Shown: positions 1 through 8,135 of the stretch, one piece after another
How positions within the stretch are numbered: position 1 is the stretch's first letter
How the letters are laid out: each line of letters starts with the position of its first letter
Assembly: GCA_003224665.1 (NCBI GenBank)
Contig: QHZM01000001.1
Coordinates: forward strand, 1-19,026
From: Acidobacteriota bacterium
GTDB taxonomy: Bacteria; Acidobacteriota; Terriglobia; UBA7540
Length of the DNA stretch: 19,026 nucleotides
Reading direction: 5' to 3'
Program-made: the position numbers and the translations under genes
The notes under the pieces: generated by a model
What the model saw: the letters and a program-made list of their open reading frames with translations, nothing else
The model's database searches: none
What the model was told of the DNA's origin: nothing

Positions 1-518
1 TTGGGTCTGGCCCGGATCCGCTCGAGCGTTTCGAGCAGGTCGTCCGTGCCCTCCAGGGCGTAATAGGACGCCTGGATCGGCACGAGCAGGTAGCCGGCGG
101 CCACGAGCGCGTTGACCGTCATGATCCCGAGCGTCGGCGGCGTATCAATCAGGATGACGTCATATTCTTTCAGATTCGGGGTCAGCGCGTCCTTGAGCCG
201 GAAAGGCGCGTCAAACTGCCCTACGAGGTTGGCCTCAAGTTTCGCCAGCGCGATCTTCGAAGGAACCACACATAGGTTCGCGACCTTGGTGGGCCGTACG
301 ACTTCGGAGAGACTCAGGTGGTGGTCGGCCAGGACGTCGTAAACCGAATTACTGATTTCTTCGGAGTTGAAAAAGGTAAGGGTGCTGTTGGCCTGGGGGT
401 CCAGGTCGATCAGGAGCGTGCTTTTATTTTTTCGGGCGATAGCGGCAGCGAGGTTGATGGCTGTTGTGGTCTTTCCGACCCCGCCCTTTTGGTTTGCGAT
501 CGCTATGACGGTGGCCAC
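1..518 (-). CDS. parA: ParA/Soj-family P-loop ATPase, 3' end outside window
   Basis: This is the N-terminal 172 residues of a ParA/MinD-superfamily ATPase; the C-terminus lies beyond base 1. The deviant Walker A motif KGGVGKTT is at residues 11-18, LLIDLDPQAN (Walker A') at 35-44, and the Walker B motif VILIDTPP at 121-128. Such proteins bind DNA as ATP dimers and, with ParB, segregate chromosomes or plasmids; related members position other cargo. The start is a GTG. An in-frame TGA sits immediately upstream and a GGAG lies six bases before it, so no earlier start is possible. It is the last visible gene of a minus-strand run (recN, miaB, bfn). A parB partner would lie to the left and cannot be seen, so the chromosomal Soj role is inferred. 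The family call is secure. Confidence 0.9.
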   Translation of the reverse strand, partial: MATVIAIANQKGGVGKTTTAINLAAAIARKNKSTLLIDLDPQANSTLTFFNSEEISNSVYDVLADHHLSLSEVVRPTKVANLCVVPSKIALAKLEANLVGQFDAPFRLKDALTPNLKEYDVILIDTPPTLGIMTVNALVAAGYLLVPIQASYYALEGTDDLLETLERIRARP

Positions 519-536
519 TCAAAACTCCGGCCGAAG

Positions 537-550
537 CCCGCCGCGGCGGG
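537..550 (-). terminator. GC-rich palindrome between bfn and parA
   Basis: A perfect 14-base palindrome, CCCGCCGCGGCGGG, lies between the bfn stop and the parA start. A second small hairpin, GGC-TTCG-GCC on the minus strand (529-538), overlaps its edge and abuts the GGAG ribosome site of parA. There is no T-tract, so a classical intrinsic terminator is doubtful. It could instead pause transcription or affect parA translation. Confidence 0.25.
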
Positions 551-582
551 TGGGTTGTCGCTGGTCGAGCGGCTGCCGCTGC

Positions 583-1068
583 TTACATCTTGTATCGTCC
601 AATGTCCTCGTCGTTGAGGTTCTCCAGCCACTTCCGCAGCTCTTCGTTGCTGACTTTGTCGGAAGCCGCGCTGGAGACTTTGGAATTCTTCAAGACTTCA
701 TCTTCGACATAAATAGGGCAGTCCACGCGCAAGGCCAGTGCCAGCGCGTCACTGGGACGCGAATCGATGGAGATCACCTGGCCGGCCCTCTCCAGCCAGA
801 TCAGGGCGTAAAACGTGTCGTCCTTGAGGTCGTTGACGACGATCTTATCCACGCGGATTTCAAGGCCGAGGAGGAGGTTCTTGAGCAAGTCGTGGGTCAT
901 CGGCCGCGGCGTTGAGACCTTTTCAATTTCGAGCGCAATGGCATTGGCCTCGTAAATCCCCACCCAGATCGGCAGCACCGCCGTCCCGTTCACGTCCTTC
1001 AGGATGACGATGGGCATGTTGGTGACGGGATCCAGCATCAGGCCCCGAATTTTCATTTCCACTTCCAT
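583..1068 (-). CDS. Bifunctional nuclease (BFN/DUF151) family protein
   Basis: The protein has 161 residues and matches the BFN/DUF151 family, whose studied members show RNase and DNase activity. The conserved core is visible as LPIWVGIYEANAIA (residues 32-45), PRPMTHDLL (55-63) and the family hallmark SIDSRPSDALALALR (100-114). The C-terminus from about residue 137 is a charged helical tail. The ATG at 1068 was chosen because the family homology begins there (MEVEMKIRGLML) and an AGGGG lies six bases upstream. The reading frame continues 81 codons further upstream, but that stretch has no family match and overlaps the 3' end of miaB. It sits 56 bases after miaB on the same strand, probably in one transcript. 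Its cellular substrate in this organism is unknown. Confidence 0.9.
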   Translation of the reverse strand: MEVEMKIRGLMLDPVTNMPIVILKDVNGTAVLPIWVGIYEANAIALEIEKVSTPRPMTHDLLKNLLLGLEIRVDKIVVNDLKDDTFYALIWLERAGQVISIDSRPSDALALALRVDCPIYVEDEVLKNSKVSSAASDKVSNEELRKWLENLNDEDIGRYKM

Positions 1069-1124
1069 GGAGTTTCCCCTTGGCCCTGCCGGCCGCGCTG
1101 GACCTGGACTCGGCGCCATGTCTC

Positions 1125-2474
1125 TCACCAGACTGCAAATCCGGTCGTCCGTCCGACCGCCTGTTGGAGGCGAGGCTGATAACCCTCGACGAGCACTTCG
1201 AACTCGCGCCCGATCAGGACCTGGTTTCGCCGGAACTGGATTTCGCGCTGACGGTCCTGCAGGATAGCCAGCCGCGTTCCCTTTTCTTCTTCCGGCACGT
1301 CGTCCGCCCATTTCCCCGCGGCGGTGTTCGGCCTGGGAGAATATTTGAAGGAAAAGATCTGGTCGTACTGGACGACGTCCAGCAGGGAGAGTGTTTGTTC
1401 AAAGTCCTGTTCGGTCTCGCCGCAGAACCCCACAATAATGTCCGTGGAAATGCTAATAGCACGCTTGGCGCTGTGGATGCAATTGATTTTTTCCAGATAT
1501 CCTTCCCGAGTGTAAGTCCGGAGCATGCGCTTGAGGACCGGATTTGCTCCCGATTGGACGGGCAGGTGGATATGGTCGCAGAGGACCGGGTCGGACTCGA
1601 GCGCGCGCACGATCTCGGGGGTGAAGTCGCTGGGGTGCGAGGTGGTAAAACGGACTCGCCGCACGCCCGGAATTTCCGCCACGCGGGTCAGCAGCTCCAC
1701 AAAGTTCAGCCGGGCGGGAGAAGGGTCCTTATAGGAATTGACGGTCTGCCCGAGGAGCTGGATTTCCGTGTAGCCCGCGTCCACCAGGCGGCGGCATTCG
1801 GCCAGGACTTTATCGCTCGCGCGGCTGCGCTCCGGGCCTCGAGTCATCGGGACCACACAGTACGAGCAGGCCTTGTCGCAGCCTTCGATGATGGTCACGT
1901 AGGCGCGGAACGGGTTGTCCCGGCGAGTCAGCTCGGTCTCAAAACATTCGTCAGTATCGAGCGAAAGGCCGGTCACGCGTCGGTTGCCCGCCTCGAGCCG
2001 TTCGAGCAGCGCGGGCAACTTGGAGTAGCTCGCTGAGCCGCACACGAGGCTGACCTGCGGCGCCCGCTCGAAAAAGCGGTCGCCTTCCTGCTGGGCCACG
2101 CAGCCGAGCACACCGATTATTTTGCGGTTGTCCCTGTGCCCCTTCTTGAAAGTGCCCAGGCGGGAAAAGACCTTCTGCGCAGCCTTTTCGCGGATGCTGC
2201 AGGTGTTGTAGAGGACGACGTCGGCTTCCTCAAAATTATCCACCGGCCTGTAACCGCGCGCAATGAGCGTCCCGGCGACTTTTTCCGAGTCGTGGACGTT
2301 CATCTGGCAGCCAAAGGTCTCGATGTAGAAAGTCTTCAATTTTCCCGAGGTTGGTGCTGGATTCTCGGCCGTCTCTGGCGCCTCAGTCGCGGGGCGAGGC
2401 TGCTCCGCCGGCGCGCCGTCTGAAGGAACCCGAGGACCACTGGCCGGCAAAATTTGAACGAACTCGATACCCAT
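1125..2474 (-). CDS. miaB: tRNA-2-methylthio-N6-dimethylallyladenosine synthase, TRAM domain truncated
   Basis: MiaB is a radical-SAM methylthiotransferase that adds the methylthio group to i6A37 of tRNAs reading UNN codons. The N-terminal MTTase domain has the three auxiliary-cluster cysteines C56 (TFGCQMN), C92 (YNTCSIRE) and C125 (LGCVAQ). The radical-SAM motif CDKACSYC supplies C199, C203 and C206. The HLPVQSG and STDIIVGFCGET motifs follow. Two features are odd. First, a roughly 45-residue Pro/Ala-rich extension precedes KTFYIETFGCQMN. Second, the C-terminal TRAM domain stops after QQAVGRTTGFAVW, some 40-50 residues short of the usual end. Reading the other frames does not restore TRAM residues in the 56 bases before bfn. 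A GGAGG lies 15 bases before the ATG, an unusually long spacing. The enzyme identity is clear; the effect of the short TRAM is not. Confidence 0.92.
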   Translation of the reverse strand: MGIEFVQILPASGPRVPSDGAPAEQPRPATEAPETAENPAPTSGKLKTFYIETFGCQMNVHDSEKVAGTLIARGYRPVDNFEEADVVLYNTCSIREKAAQKVFSRLGTFKKGHRDNRKIIGVLGCVAQQEGDRFFERAPQVSLVCGSASYSKLPALLERLEAGNRRVTGLSLDTDECFETELTRRDNPFRAYVTIIEGCDKACSYCVVPMTRGPERSRASDKVLAECRRLVDAGYTEIQLLGQTVNSYKDPSPARLNFVELLTRVAEIPGVRRVRFTTSHPSDFTPEIVRALESDPVLCDHIHLPVQSGANPVLKRMLRTYTREGYLEKINCIHSAKRAISISTDIIVGFCGETEQDFEQTLSLLDVVQYDQIFSFKYSPRPNTAAGKWADDVPEEEKGTRLAILQDRQREIQFRRNQVLIGREFEVLVEGYQPRLQQAVGRTTGFAVW

Positions 2475-2584
2475 GAAGAACTCGCGATTCCTCCGGGCCA
2501 GTATAGCCCGAAAGCCCCGAATTTCCTAGCCGGCGTAAAAGCTCTCCGCCTCCATGAAACATGCAGAATGCTGAGGCCGCTGCT

Positions 2585-4282
2585 CTATTTCGCCGCTTGT
2601 CTCAGCATTTGAGCGGCGTGTTTCAACACCTCGCCCGAAATCTGCCTGCCTGAGAGCATGCGCGCGAGCTCTTCCGCGCGCTCATCATCGGTCCCAAGAT
2701 ATTTCACCGATGTAAACGTGCGCCCGCCGCGCTCGAATTTTTCCACGCGGAAGTGGTGATCGGCAAAGCACGCAATTTGCGCAAGGTGGGTGACGCAGAG
2801 CACCTGCGCGTCCCGCGCCAGCCGCTTCAGGCGCTGCCCGACGGACTCCGCCACTCGACCGCCGATTCCGGCATCCACCTCGTCGAAGACGAACGTAAGA
2901 CCAGGCGCGGAGTGGTCCCTGCCTCGCGCTTTCCCCACCACGGTCTTCAGCCCCAGCATCAGTCGGGAGAGTTCCCCGCCGGACGCGATCTTCTCGAGCG
3001 GCCGCAACTCCTCGCCCGGATTCGGAGAGATGAGGAACTCGACCTCGTCGAGTCCCTTCGGCCCGGCCCTGCCCTCCGGCAGAGGCTCGAGCTGCACTTC
3101 GAAGCGCGTTTTCTCCATGCCGACCTGCGCGAGCTCTTCCCTCACCTGCTTCGCGAGCTTCCGGCCGGCCTCGCGGCGAAGCCGGCTGAGTTCCAGAGCC
3201 GCGTCGCGGTATGCCGCTGACACCCGTTCCAACAGGCGCTCGACTTCGCCGCGGCGCTCGTCGGCGTGCTCGAGGCCGGAAAGCCGCTTCCTGATCTCGT
3301 CGCGGTATACCAGCATCGCTTCAATCGTGCTTCCATACTTGCGCTTGAGGCGGTCCACCAGCGCCAGCCGGTCCTCGATTTCTTCCAGGCGCCGCGGATT
3401 GGCTTCAAGCTTCCCCAGGTAGTCTCTAATAAACAAGGCCAGGTCTTCGAGCGCCGCCCGCGCGCTCGCCAGAGGCTCGAAATAGGGATCGAAGGCGGCG
3501 TCGTAACGGCGCAGTTCGTCCAGTGACCTCGAGACGAGAGCGAGCCTCGAGCCGGCAGAGCCGTCTTCCTCGTAGAGCTCGCCATAGGCGCTCGAAGCGG
3601 CAGCGCGGACCTTTTCGAGATTGGCAAGGAGCCGCTTTTCCACTTCCAGGCGCGAGTCCTCACCGGGCTCGAGTTGCGCCCGGTCTAGTTCCTGAAGCTG
3701 GAAGGCCAGAAGGTCAATGGTCCGCAAACGCTCCTGCTCATCGGAGCTCAAACTTTCGAGCTCACGCTCGAGCGCCCGCCGCTTCTCGAAGACCTCGGAC
3801 ACTTTCTCGAGGCAAGTCGCTGCGCCGGCAAACTGGTCGAGGAGGTCGAGCTGGGAGCTGCGCTCGAAGAGCGCAACGTGTTCACTTTGCCCGTGGACTT
3901 CGACGAGCAGAGGCGCCAGGGCCTTGACCGCGGCCAGCGTGGCTGGACGGTCGTTGACGAGCATCCGGCTCTTGCCGCCCGATTGGATTTCTCGGCGGAG
4001 AATTATTTCCGAGTCGTCGCGCCCGCCGAGGCCATGCTCCTCGAGCCACGCCGCCCACAGGGGCCCTCCTTCGGCGCGAAACACCGCTGTGACGGCCGCC
4101 CGGTCTTCACCCGTCCGGATCAGGTCAGGCGAGGCGCGCCCGGCAAGGGCCAGTCCCAGAGCGTCAATCAGGATGGACTTGCCCGAGCCGGTCTCCCCGG
4201 AGAGCAGGTTCAAGCCGGGATGGAATTCGATCCGCAGGTTGTCAATGACGGCGTAATTTTGAATGTGGAGTTCCTGGAGCAT
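2585..4282 (-). CDS. recN: DNA repair protein RecN (SMC-like ATPase)
   Basis: RecN is an SMC-like ATPase acting early in recombinational repair of double-strand breaks, and this 565-residue protein has the normal family length. The ATP head begins at once (LQELHIQNYAVIDNL), with Walker A GETGSGKS at residues 29-36 and VHGQSEHV, typical of RecN, further on. A long Glu/Arg-rich coiled-coil middle follows. The C-terminal head half has the signature SGGELSRLMLG at 434-444, Walker B LTFVFDEVDAG at 462-472 and the H-loop VTHLAQ. The start at MLQELHIQNY matches the family. A further 31 codons are open upstream but look non-coding. The ribosome site is weak. It is divergent from tolQ, with about 200 bases between them. 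No LexA-type operator of a known consensus was recognised. Confidence 0.95.
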   Translation of the reverse strand: MLQELHIQNYAVIDNLRIEFHPGLNLLSGETGSGKSILIDALGLALAGRASPDLIRTGEDRAAVTAVFRAEGGPLWAAWLEEHGLGGRDDSEIILRREIQSGGKSRMLVNDRPATLAAVKALAPLLVEVHGQSEHVALFERSSQLDLLDQFAGAATCLEKVSEVFEKRRALERELESLSSDEQERLRTIDLLAFQLQELDRAQLEPGEDSRLEVEKRLLANLEKVRAAASSAYGELYEEDGSAGSRLALVSRSLDELRRYDAAFDPYFEPLASARAALEDLALFIRDYLGKLEANPRRLEEIEDRLALVDRLKRKYGSTIEAMLVYRDEIRKRLSGLEHADERRGEVERLLERVSAAYRDAALELSRLRREAGRKLAKQVREELAQVGMEKTRFEVQLEPLPEGRAGPKGLDEVEFLISPNPGEELRPLEKIASGGELSRLMLGLKTVVGKARGRDHSAPGLTFVFDEVDAGIGGRVAESVGQRLKRLARDAQVLCVTHLAQIACFADHHFRVEKFERGGRTFTSVKYLGTDDERAEELARMLSGRQISGEVLKHAAQMLRQAAK

Positions 4283-4363
4283 CTCGATTCGTGGTGGAAG
4301 TCTATCACATCCCTCAGAGCCGGTCCGGCGTGGAGGCGCGAGCGTCCCCCCTGCCTTTTCGCG

Positions 4364-4377
4364 GCTTGCGCGCAAGC
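4364..4377. promoter_or_regulatory. Perfect palindrome in recN/tolQ divergent region
   Basis: GCTTGCGCGCAAGC is a 14-base perfect palindrome lying 82 bases upstream of the recN start and 36 bases upstream of the putative tolQ -35 box. It could be an operator for either gene. No regulator can be assigned from sequence alone. Confidence 0.3.
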
Positions 4378-4413
4378 TTCCGCAGGGGCGCTTCCGGAGC
4401 CGGGGCCGAATGA

Positions 4414-4442
4414 TTGACTGGTCCGGATGCCTGTGCTACTTT
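4414..4442 (+). promoter_or_regulatory. Predicted sigma-70 promoter for tolQ
   Basis: TTGACT (five of six to the -35 consensus) is followed after exactly 17 bases by TACTTT, preceded by TGC, which is an extended -10 motif. The -10 itself matches only three of six positions. It lies about 45 bases upstream of the tolQ ribosome site. No other candidate of similar quality was seen in the 200-base divergent gap. Confidence 0.45.
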
Positions 4443-4488
4443 CGCTCGAGAGGGTCGCTGAAGGGCCTTAACGCACCGAGGAGGCTTG

Positions 4489-5181
4489 TTGGTCGCTGCC
4501 GCATTGCTGCTCTTCCAAGGTGAATTCTGGCAGCTGCTCGCGAACACAGGGCTTGTTGCGCGAATCGTCCTGGGCATTCTTTTGCTCTTCTCGATTTTTT
4601 CCTGGGCCATTATCCTCCACAAGTCCTCGAGTTTCAGAGCGGCGCGGCGCGCCTCGCGGGAATTTCTCAAAGTCTTCCGCCAAAGCAAGAAACTTTCCGA
4701 CATTCGCGCGTGGTGCCGCCCACTCAGGTCCAGCCCGCTGCCAGAAGTCTTCCTTGCCGGAACGCGTGAAATAGAAGGCCAGGCGGTGGCGAGCGAAAAC
4801 CCGGGCAAGCCGCGAATTCGGAGCCTGGAGTCGGTCGAGCGTGCGCTGCAGATCGCCACGTCGTCAGAACTCACCCGCTTGGAGCGCTGGCTGACCTGGC
4901 TTGCCACCACCGGCGCCGTCACGCCCTTCATCGGGCTGTTCGGCACCGTCTGGGGAATCATCGACGCGTTCCGTGGCCTGGGCACCGCCGGCACGGCATC
5001 CCTGCGCAGCGTCGCCCCGGGCATCTCGGAGGCGCTCATCACGACCGCTGCGGGACTGTTCGCCGCGATCCCCGCCGTGATGGCTTACAACCAGTTTGTC
5101 CAACGGATCAAGGAATTTGGGGCTTTGATGGATGACTTTGTGCTCGAATTTTTGAATATGGCCGAGCGACATTTTACATAA
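4489..5181 (+). CDS. tolQ: TolQ/ExbB-type proton channel protein (Tol-Pal motor)
   Basis: This protein belongs to the MotA/TolQ/ExbB family, inner-membrane subunits of a proton-driven motor that works with TolR and a TolA-like arm. Three membrane segments are visible at about residues 21-43, 137-157 and 180-201, with a cytoplasmic loop between the first two. The hallmark stretch TPFIGLFGTVWGIIDAF spans the second segment, and the third is rich in small residues (ISEALITTAAGLFAAIPAV). There is no ATG. Two adjacent TTG codons follow a GAGGAGG; the second, at 4489, leaves a four-base spacing and was preferred over 4486, which leaves only one base. It heads the plus-strand tol operon, and the usual ybgC is absent upstream. 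Its position with tolR, tolB and pal supports TolQ rather than ExbB. Confidence 0.9.
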   Translation: MVAAALLLFQGEFWQLLANTGLVARIVLGILLLFSIFSWAIILHKSSSFRAARRASREFLKVFRQSKKLSDIRAWCRPLRSSPLPEVFLAGTREIEGQAVASENPGKPRIRSLESVERALQIATSSELTRLERWLTWLATTGAVTPFIGLFGTVWGIIDAFRGLGTAGTASLRSVAPGISEALITTAAGLFAAIPAVMAYNQFVQRIKEFGALMDDFVLEFLNMAERHFT

Positions 5182-5279
5182 CACCTTCCCTGCGTCGTCT
5201 TAATCTTGAACGAGTCACACTCGCGAGCGGCCCGCCGCGGAAGGACCAACGGCCAGCGGAAAGAAAAGCGAGGTAAGCC

Positions 5280-5702
5280 ATGGCATTCATCACCCCTCGA
5301 GGCAGAACGCGTACGTCGCTTTCCGAGATCAACGTCACGCCCTTCGTGGACGTCATGCTGGTCTTGCTCGTGATCTTCATGCTGACCGCGCCCATCCTGG
5401 AATCGGGAATTGAAGTGGAGTTGCCGAAGACTCGCAGCGTGAAGGTGCTTTCGGAGGAAAAGGTTGTCGTGACGATTGACAGGCGGCAGACGATCTACGT
5501 CGGAAACGATCCCGTGAACATTCATCGCCTCGGCTCGTTCGTCCTTGACCACCTGAAGGGGGCGGGCGAGTCGCCGGTCTTCATCCGTTGCGACAAGGCG
5601 GTCCCGTTCGGGGCCTTCGCCCAAGTCATCGACGCTCTGAAGCAAGCCCGCTTGACCAACATCAACATCGTTACCGAGCCCCTGACCACGAAAGGCACGT
5701 AG
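5280..5702 (+). CDS. tolR: TolR/ExbD-type motor subunit
   Basis: TolR is the single-span partner of TolQ whose membrane aspartate takes part in proton flow. This 140-residue protein has a short cytoplasmic N-terminus, then SEINVTPFVDVMLVLLVIF, the family's signature membrane helix (about residues 21-40). The expected essential aspartate is D24. The periplasmic part is an ordinary TolR/ExbD domain, with DKAVPFGAFAQVIDALKQA near the end. The ATG is preceded by GAGG eight bases upstream. A 98-base gap separates it from tolQ. That gap holds only a weak five-pair hairpin, so the two are probably transcribed together. Confidence 0.93.
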   Translation: MAFITPRGRTRTSLSEINVTPFVDVMLVLLVIFMLTAPILESGIEVELPKTRSVKVLSEEKVVVTIDRRQTIYVGNDPVNIHRLGSFVLDHLKGAGESPVFIRCDKAVPFGAFAQVIDALKQARLTNINIVTEPLTTKGT

Positions 5703-5774
5703 CGGCCGCGAAGGGCCCGCGCACTCGGCGGGGCAAGACATCGAGACTTCGCTATGAGTAAGAGTCAATGACCC

Positions 5775-6587
5775 ATGCCTGAAACAACCGGGACCGTAAC
5801 TTACCCGTTAGGACCTGACACCCGCGAAAGCCTGCGCGGCACCCTGGTTCTCTCGGTGGTGCTGCACGGCCTGCTCTTCATCTCCGCCTTCGTTTACACG
5901 ATGGTTGGCCCGCGCCTCGGCAAAGGCTGGGGCCAAAGCTGGGCGACGGGCAGCGCCATCCACGTGAACGCGGTCGCTTCGCTCGCCAGCGTGCCCTTGC
6001 CCGAACCCATGCAGACGACCCCCTCCACCGTGGCGACTGACAACCCCGGGCTCTATAAGAACGAACCGAAACCTGAGCCGGTCACGAAGACGCCGGAAAC
6101 GAAAATCCCGAAGTTCAAGGAAGAGGCAAAACCCGAGCGAACCGTCCGCGTCAACACACGCATCCAGAAAGAGCCGCTGGCGGCTCCGGAAAATGCCGTC
6201 CCCTTCGGCGTGGGGGGAAAGCCTTCGATGACTTACGCGCAGCTCGCGAACTCGGCCGGAGACGGCGGGCTGAGTTTCGGTGAGGGGAACTTCGGCGAGC
6301 GTTATAGTTGGTATGTCTCCGCGGTCCGGAACAGGATCAGCAGCAACTCGCTGATGACCACCGTCAGCCCTAACATTCAGACGGCGCCACGCATTTACTT
6401 GGACTTCGACATCCTGCGCGACGGTACGATCACCAATGTCCAGATCATCCAGTCCAGCGAAATTCCGGAGGTGGACCGGTCCGCTCTTCGCGCCGTCCTG
6501 GCTTCAAACCCCCTCGGGCCTCTTCCGCCCGAGTATGCCGGGAACAAGGTCTCAGTCCATTTTTACTTCGACTTTCATCGGCGTTGA
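5775..6587 (+). CDS. TonB/TolA-like energy-transducing protein
   Basis: The protein has 270 residues in the order expected of a TonB or TolA arm. It has a cytoplasmic N-terminus, one membrane helix at about 23-43 (TLVLSVVLHGLLFISAFVY), a Pro/Lys/Glu-rich periplasmic linker (about 75-145), and a C-terminal TonB-type domain from about 170. That domain includes IYLDFDILRDGTITNVQI and VDRSALRAVLASNPLGPLPP. It occupies the slot of tolA between tolR and tolB, so it most likely links the TolQR motor to TolB and Pal across the periplasm. It lacks the very long helical domain of proteobacterial TolA, and the domain resembles TonB at least as much, so no gene symbol is given. The ribosome site before the ATG is weak. 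Confidence 0.88.
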   Translation: MPETTGTVTYPLGPDTRESLRGTLVLSVVLHGLLFISAFVYTMVGPRLGKGWGQSWATGSAIHVNAVASLASVPLPEPMQTTPSTVATDNPGLYKNEPKPEPVTKTPETKIPKFKEEAKPERTVRVNTRIQKEPLAAPENAVPFGVGGKPSMTYAQLANSAGDGGLSFGEGNFGERYSWYVSAVRNRISSNSLMTTVSPNIQTAPRIYLDFDILRDGTITNVQIIQSSEIPEVDRSALRAVLASNPLGPLPPEYAGNKVSVHFYFDFHRR

Positions 6588-6655
6588 GTGACTTCCTCGG
6601 TCCCCGGTCCGCGCCGCCCGGCGTGAAATACATCACAGTGTGAGATATCCATTTT

Positions 6656-8035
6656 ATGAGTTCAAAGCATCTTCTTATCGCAAGGCTCTTATCGAACAGG
6701 AAAGCCGCCCGGGTCGCCTTTCTCCTGTTGATGCCGCCGCTTTTTTTGCTGCTGGGTCCGGGCCAGCGGCTCACTCGGAGCCAGGACTGGTTTTCGACGG
6801 GCATCAACCTGGGTGCTCCCAAGATCCGCCTGGCGGTCTCGGAGTTCCCTCCCCGTTCCGTGGACCAGGCGCTCGTCAGCCTGACCGGAGTCTTCAACAA
6901 GGTCCTTTGGAACGACCTCGACAACTCCGGAATCTTCGACGTGGTCAGCAAGAGTTACTACCCCCTCAAACCGCCTCAAGAACCCGAAGACGTCGTGCTT
7001 CAAAACTGGACTGACCCTCCCGTGACGGCCCAAATGCTGGTCTTCGGGCATGCCGAAGTCACCGGCTCAAGTCTTGTCGTTACCGCCCGCCTCTTCGACG
7101 TCAAGAACGCTTCGAACCCGGGCATCCTGGCCAAGCGGTTCGTCGTGATGATGAATGAGCCCTCGACGCGCGAAGCCGCGCACCGCTTCGCAAATGAAAT
7201 TATTCAGACCGTGGGCGGCGGGATCCCCGGCATCAGCCTGACCCGCGTTGCGTTTACGAGCAACCGGACACGCCATCCCGAAATCTGGGTCACGGACTAT
7301 GACGGGTACGGCCCGAGGCCGATCACCAACTTCGGCTCCATCTCCCTCACCCCGCGGTGGTCGCCGGACAATAGCAAGCTGGCCTTCACGACCTACATCC
7401 TGGGGAACCCGGATATCTTCCTGTTCTCCCTGGAAACCAACCGGCGAATTCCCTTCCCTCGGTACAAAGGCCTGACGACCACACCCTCCTTCGCCCCGGA
7501 CAGGAAAAGGATTGCCTTATGCTCGAGCATGAGTGGAGACCCGGAAATCTACGTTTCCGACGTCAACGGCTACAACCTCCAGCGCCTGACATTCTCGCCG
7601 GGGGTGGATATTTCTCCGACGTGGAATCCCAAAACGGGCAATGAGATCGCTTTTGTTTCCGACCGCAGCGGCTCGCCGCAGATTTACATCATGTCGGCGG
7701 ACGGCACGAACCCGCGTCGGCTGATCACGGGGGGCGGCGACGCCAGTTCCCCCTCCTGGTCGCCCAATGGCCTGCTGGTCGCCTTCAACTGGCGCGTGAC
7801 GGAGACAGGGACCTACGACGTTTATGTCGTGGAAATCGCAACCGGCCGGATCATTCAGTTGACCCACGACGCCGGCCGCAACGAGCACCCAACCTGGTCG
7901 CCCGACGGCCGCCATCTGGCCTTCGAGTCCACTAGTTCCGGCTCGAGGCAGGTCTGGACCATGCTCGCCGACGGTTCGAACCCCAGGCAATTGACTTTCG
8001 ATGGGGAGAACTGGAACCCGAACTGGTCAAACTGA
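6656..8035 (+). CDS. tolB: Tol-Pal system beta-propeller protein TolB
   Basis: TolB is the periplasmic beta-propeller that binds Pal and is released by the TolQRA motor. The 459-residue protein begins with a hydrophobic export signal (about residues 19-37), followed by the N-terminal alpha/beta domain (about 57-195). Six propeller repeats follow, recognisable by PEIWVTDYDG, PDIFLFSLET, PEIYVSDVNG, PQIYIMSADG, YDVYVVEIAT and RQVWTMLADG, each followed by an arginine-leucine-threonine-like turn and a WSPDG-type strand. The protein ends at WNPNWSN. Length and order are normal. The ATG has no strong ribosome site. Cleavage of the signal is probably near residue 35-43 but is not sharply defined. 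Confidence 0.95.
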   Translation: MSSKHLLIARLLSNRKAARVAFLLLMPPLFLLLGPGQRLTRSQDWFSTGINLGAPKIRLAVSEFPPRSVDQALVSLTGVFNKVLWNDLDNSGIFDVVSKSYYPLKPPQEPEDVVLQNWTDPPVTAQMLVFGHAEVTGSSLVVTARLFDVKNASNPGILAKRFVVMMNEPSTREAAHRFANEIIQTVGGGIPGISLTRVAFTSNRTRHPEIWVTDYDGYGPRPITNFGSISLTPRWSPDNSKLAFTTYILGNPDIFLFSLETNRRIPFPRYKGLTTTPSFAPDRKRIALCSSMSGDPEIYVSDVNGYNLQRLTFSPGVDISPTWNPKTGNEIAFVSDRSGSPQIYIMSADGTNPRRLITGGGDASSPSWSPNGLLVAFNWRVTETGTYDVYVVEIATGRIIQLTHDAGRNEHPTWSPDGRHLAFESTSSGSRQVWTMLADGSNPRQLTFDGENWNPNWSN

Positions 8036-8135
8036 CGGGGCGGTACTGGGCGCCAAAAGGTCTCAAGCAGGAACGGGAATTATCATTTTTCTCTTAACCT
8101 GAAACGGTTGTGTTTTATTTAAGGTTGGTGTTACT

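Noticed and set aside
1069..1311. Upstream extension of the BFN gene
   Set aside because: The extension overlaps the 3' end of miaB in another frame, is Arg/Pro/Gly-rich, and the family match with a good ribosome site starts at 1068.
1080..2036. 318-codon plus-strand open frame opposite miaB
   Set aside because: MiaB on the minus strand has all its catalytic motifs; the antisense translation shows no recognisable domain or ribosome site.
2585..4282. Many CTCGAG hexamers, dense in recN, as a possible functional motif
   Set aside because: Most fall on Leu-Glu or Ser-Arg codon pairs in a GC-rich gene. They are unevenly spaced and look like codon bias.
4314..5042. 242-codon minus-strand open frame opposite tolQ
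   Set aside because: TolQ is clearly on the plus strand, and the antisense product is Arg/Ser/Pro-rich with no domain.
5205..5217. Five-pair hairpin CGAGT-CAC-ACTCG between tolQ and tolR
   Set aside because: It is short, has no T-run, and is expected by chance in GC-rich DNA.
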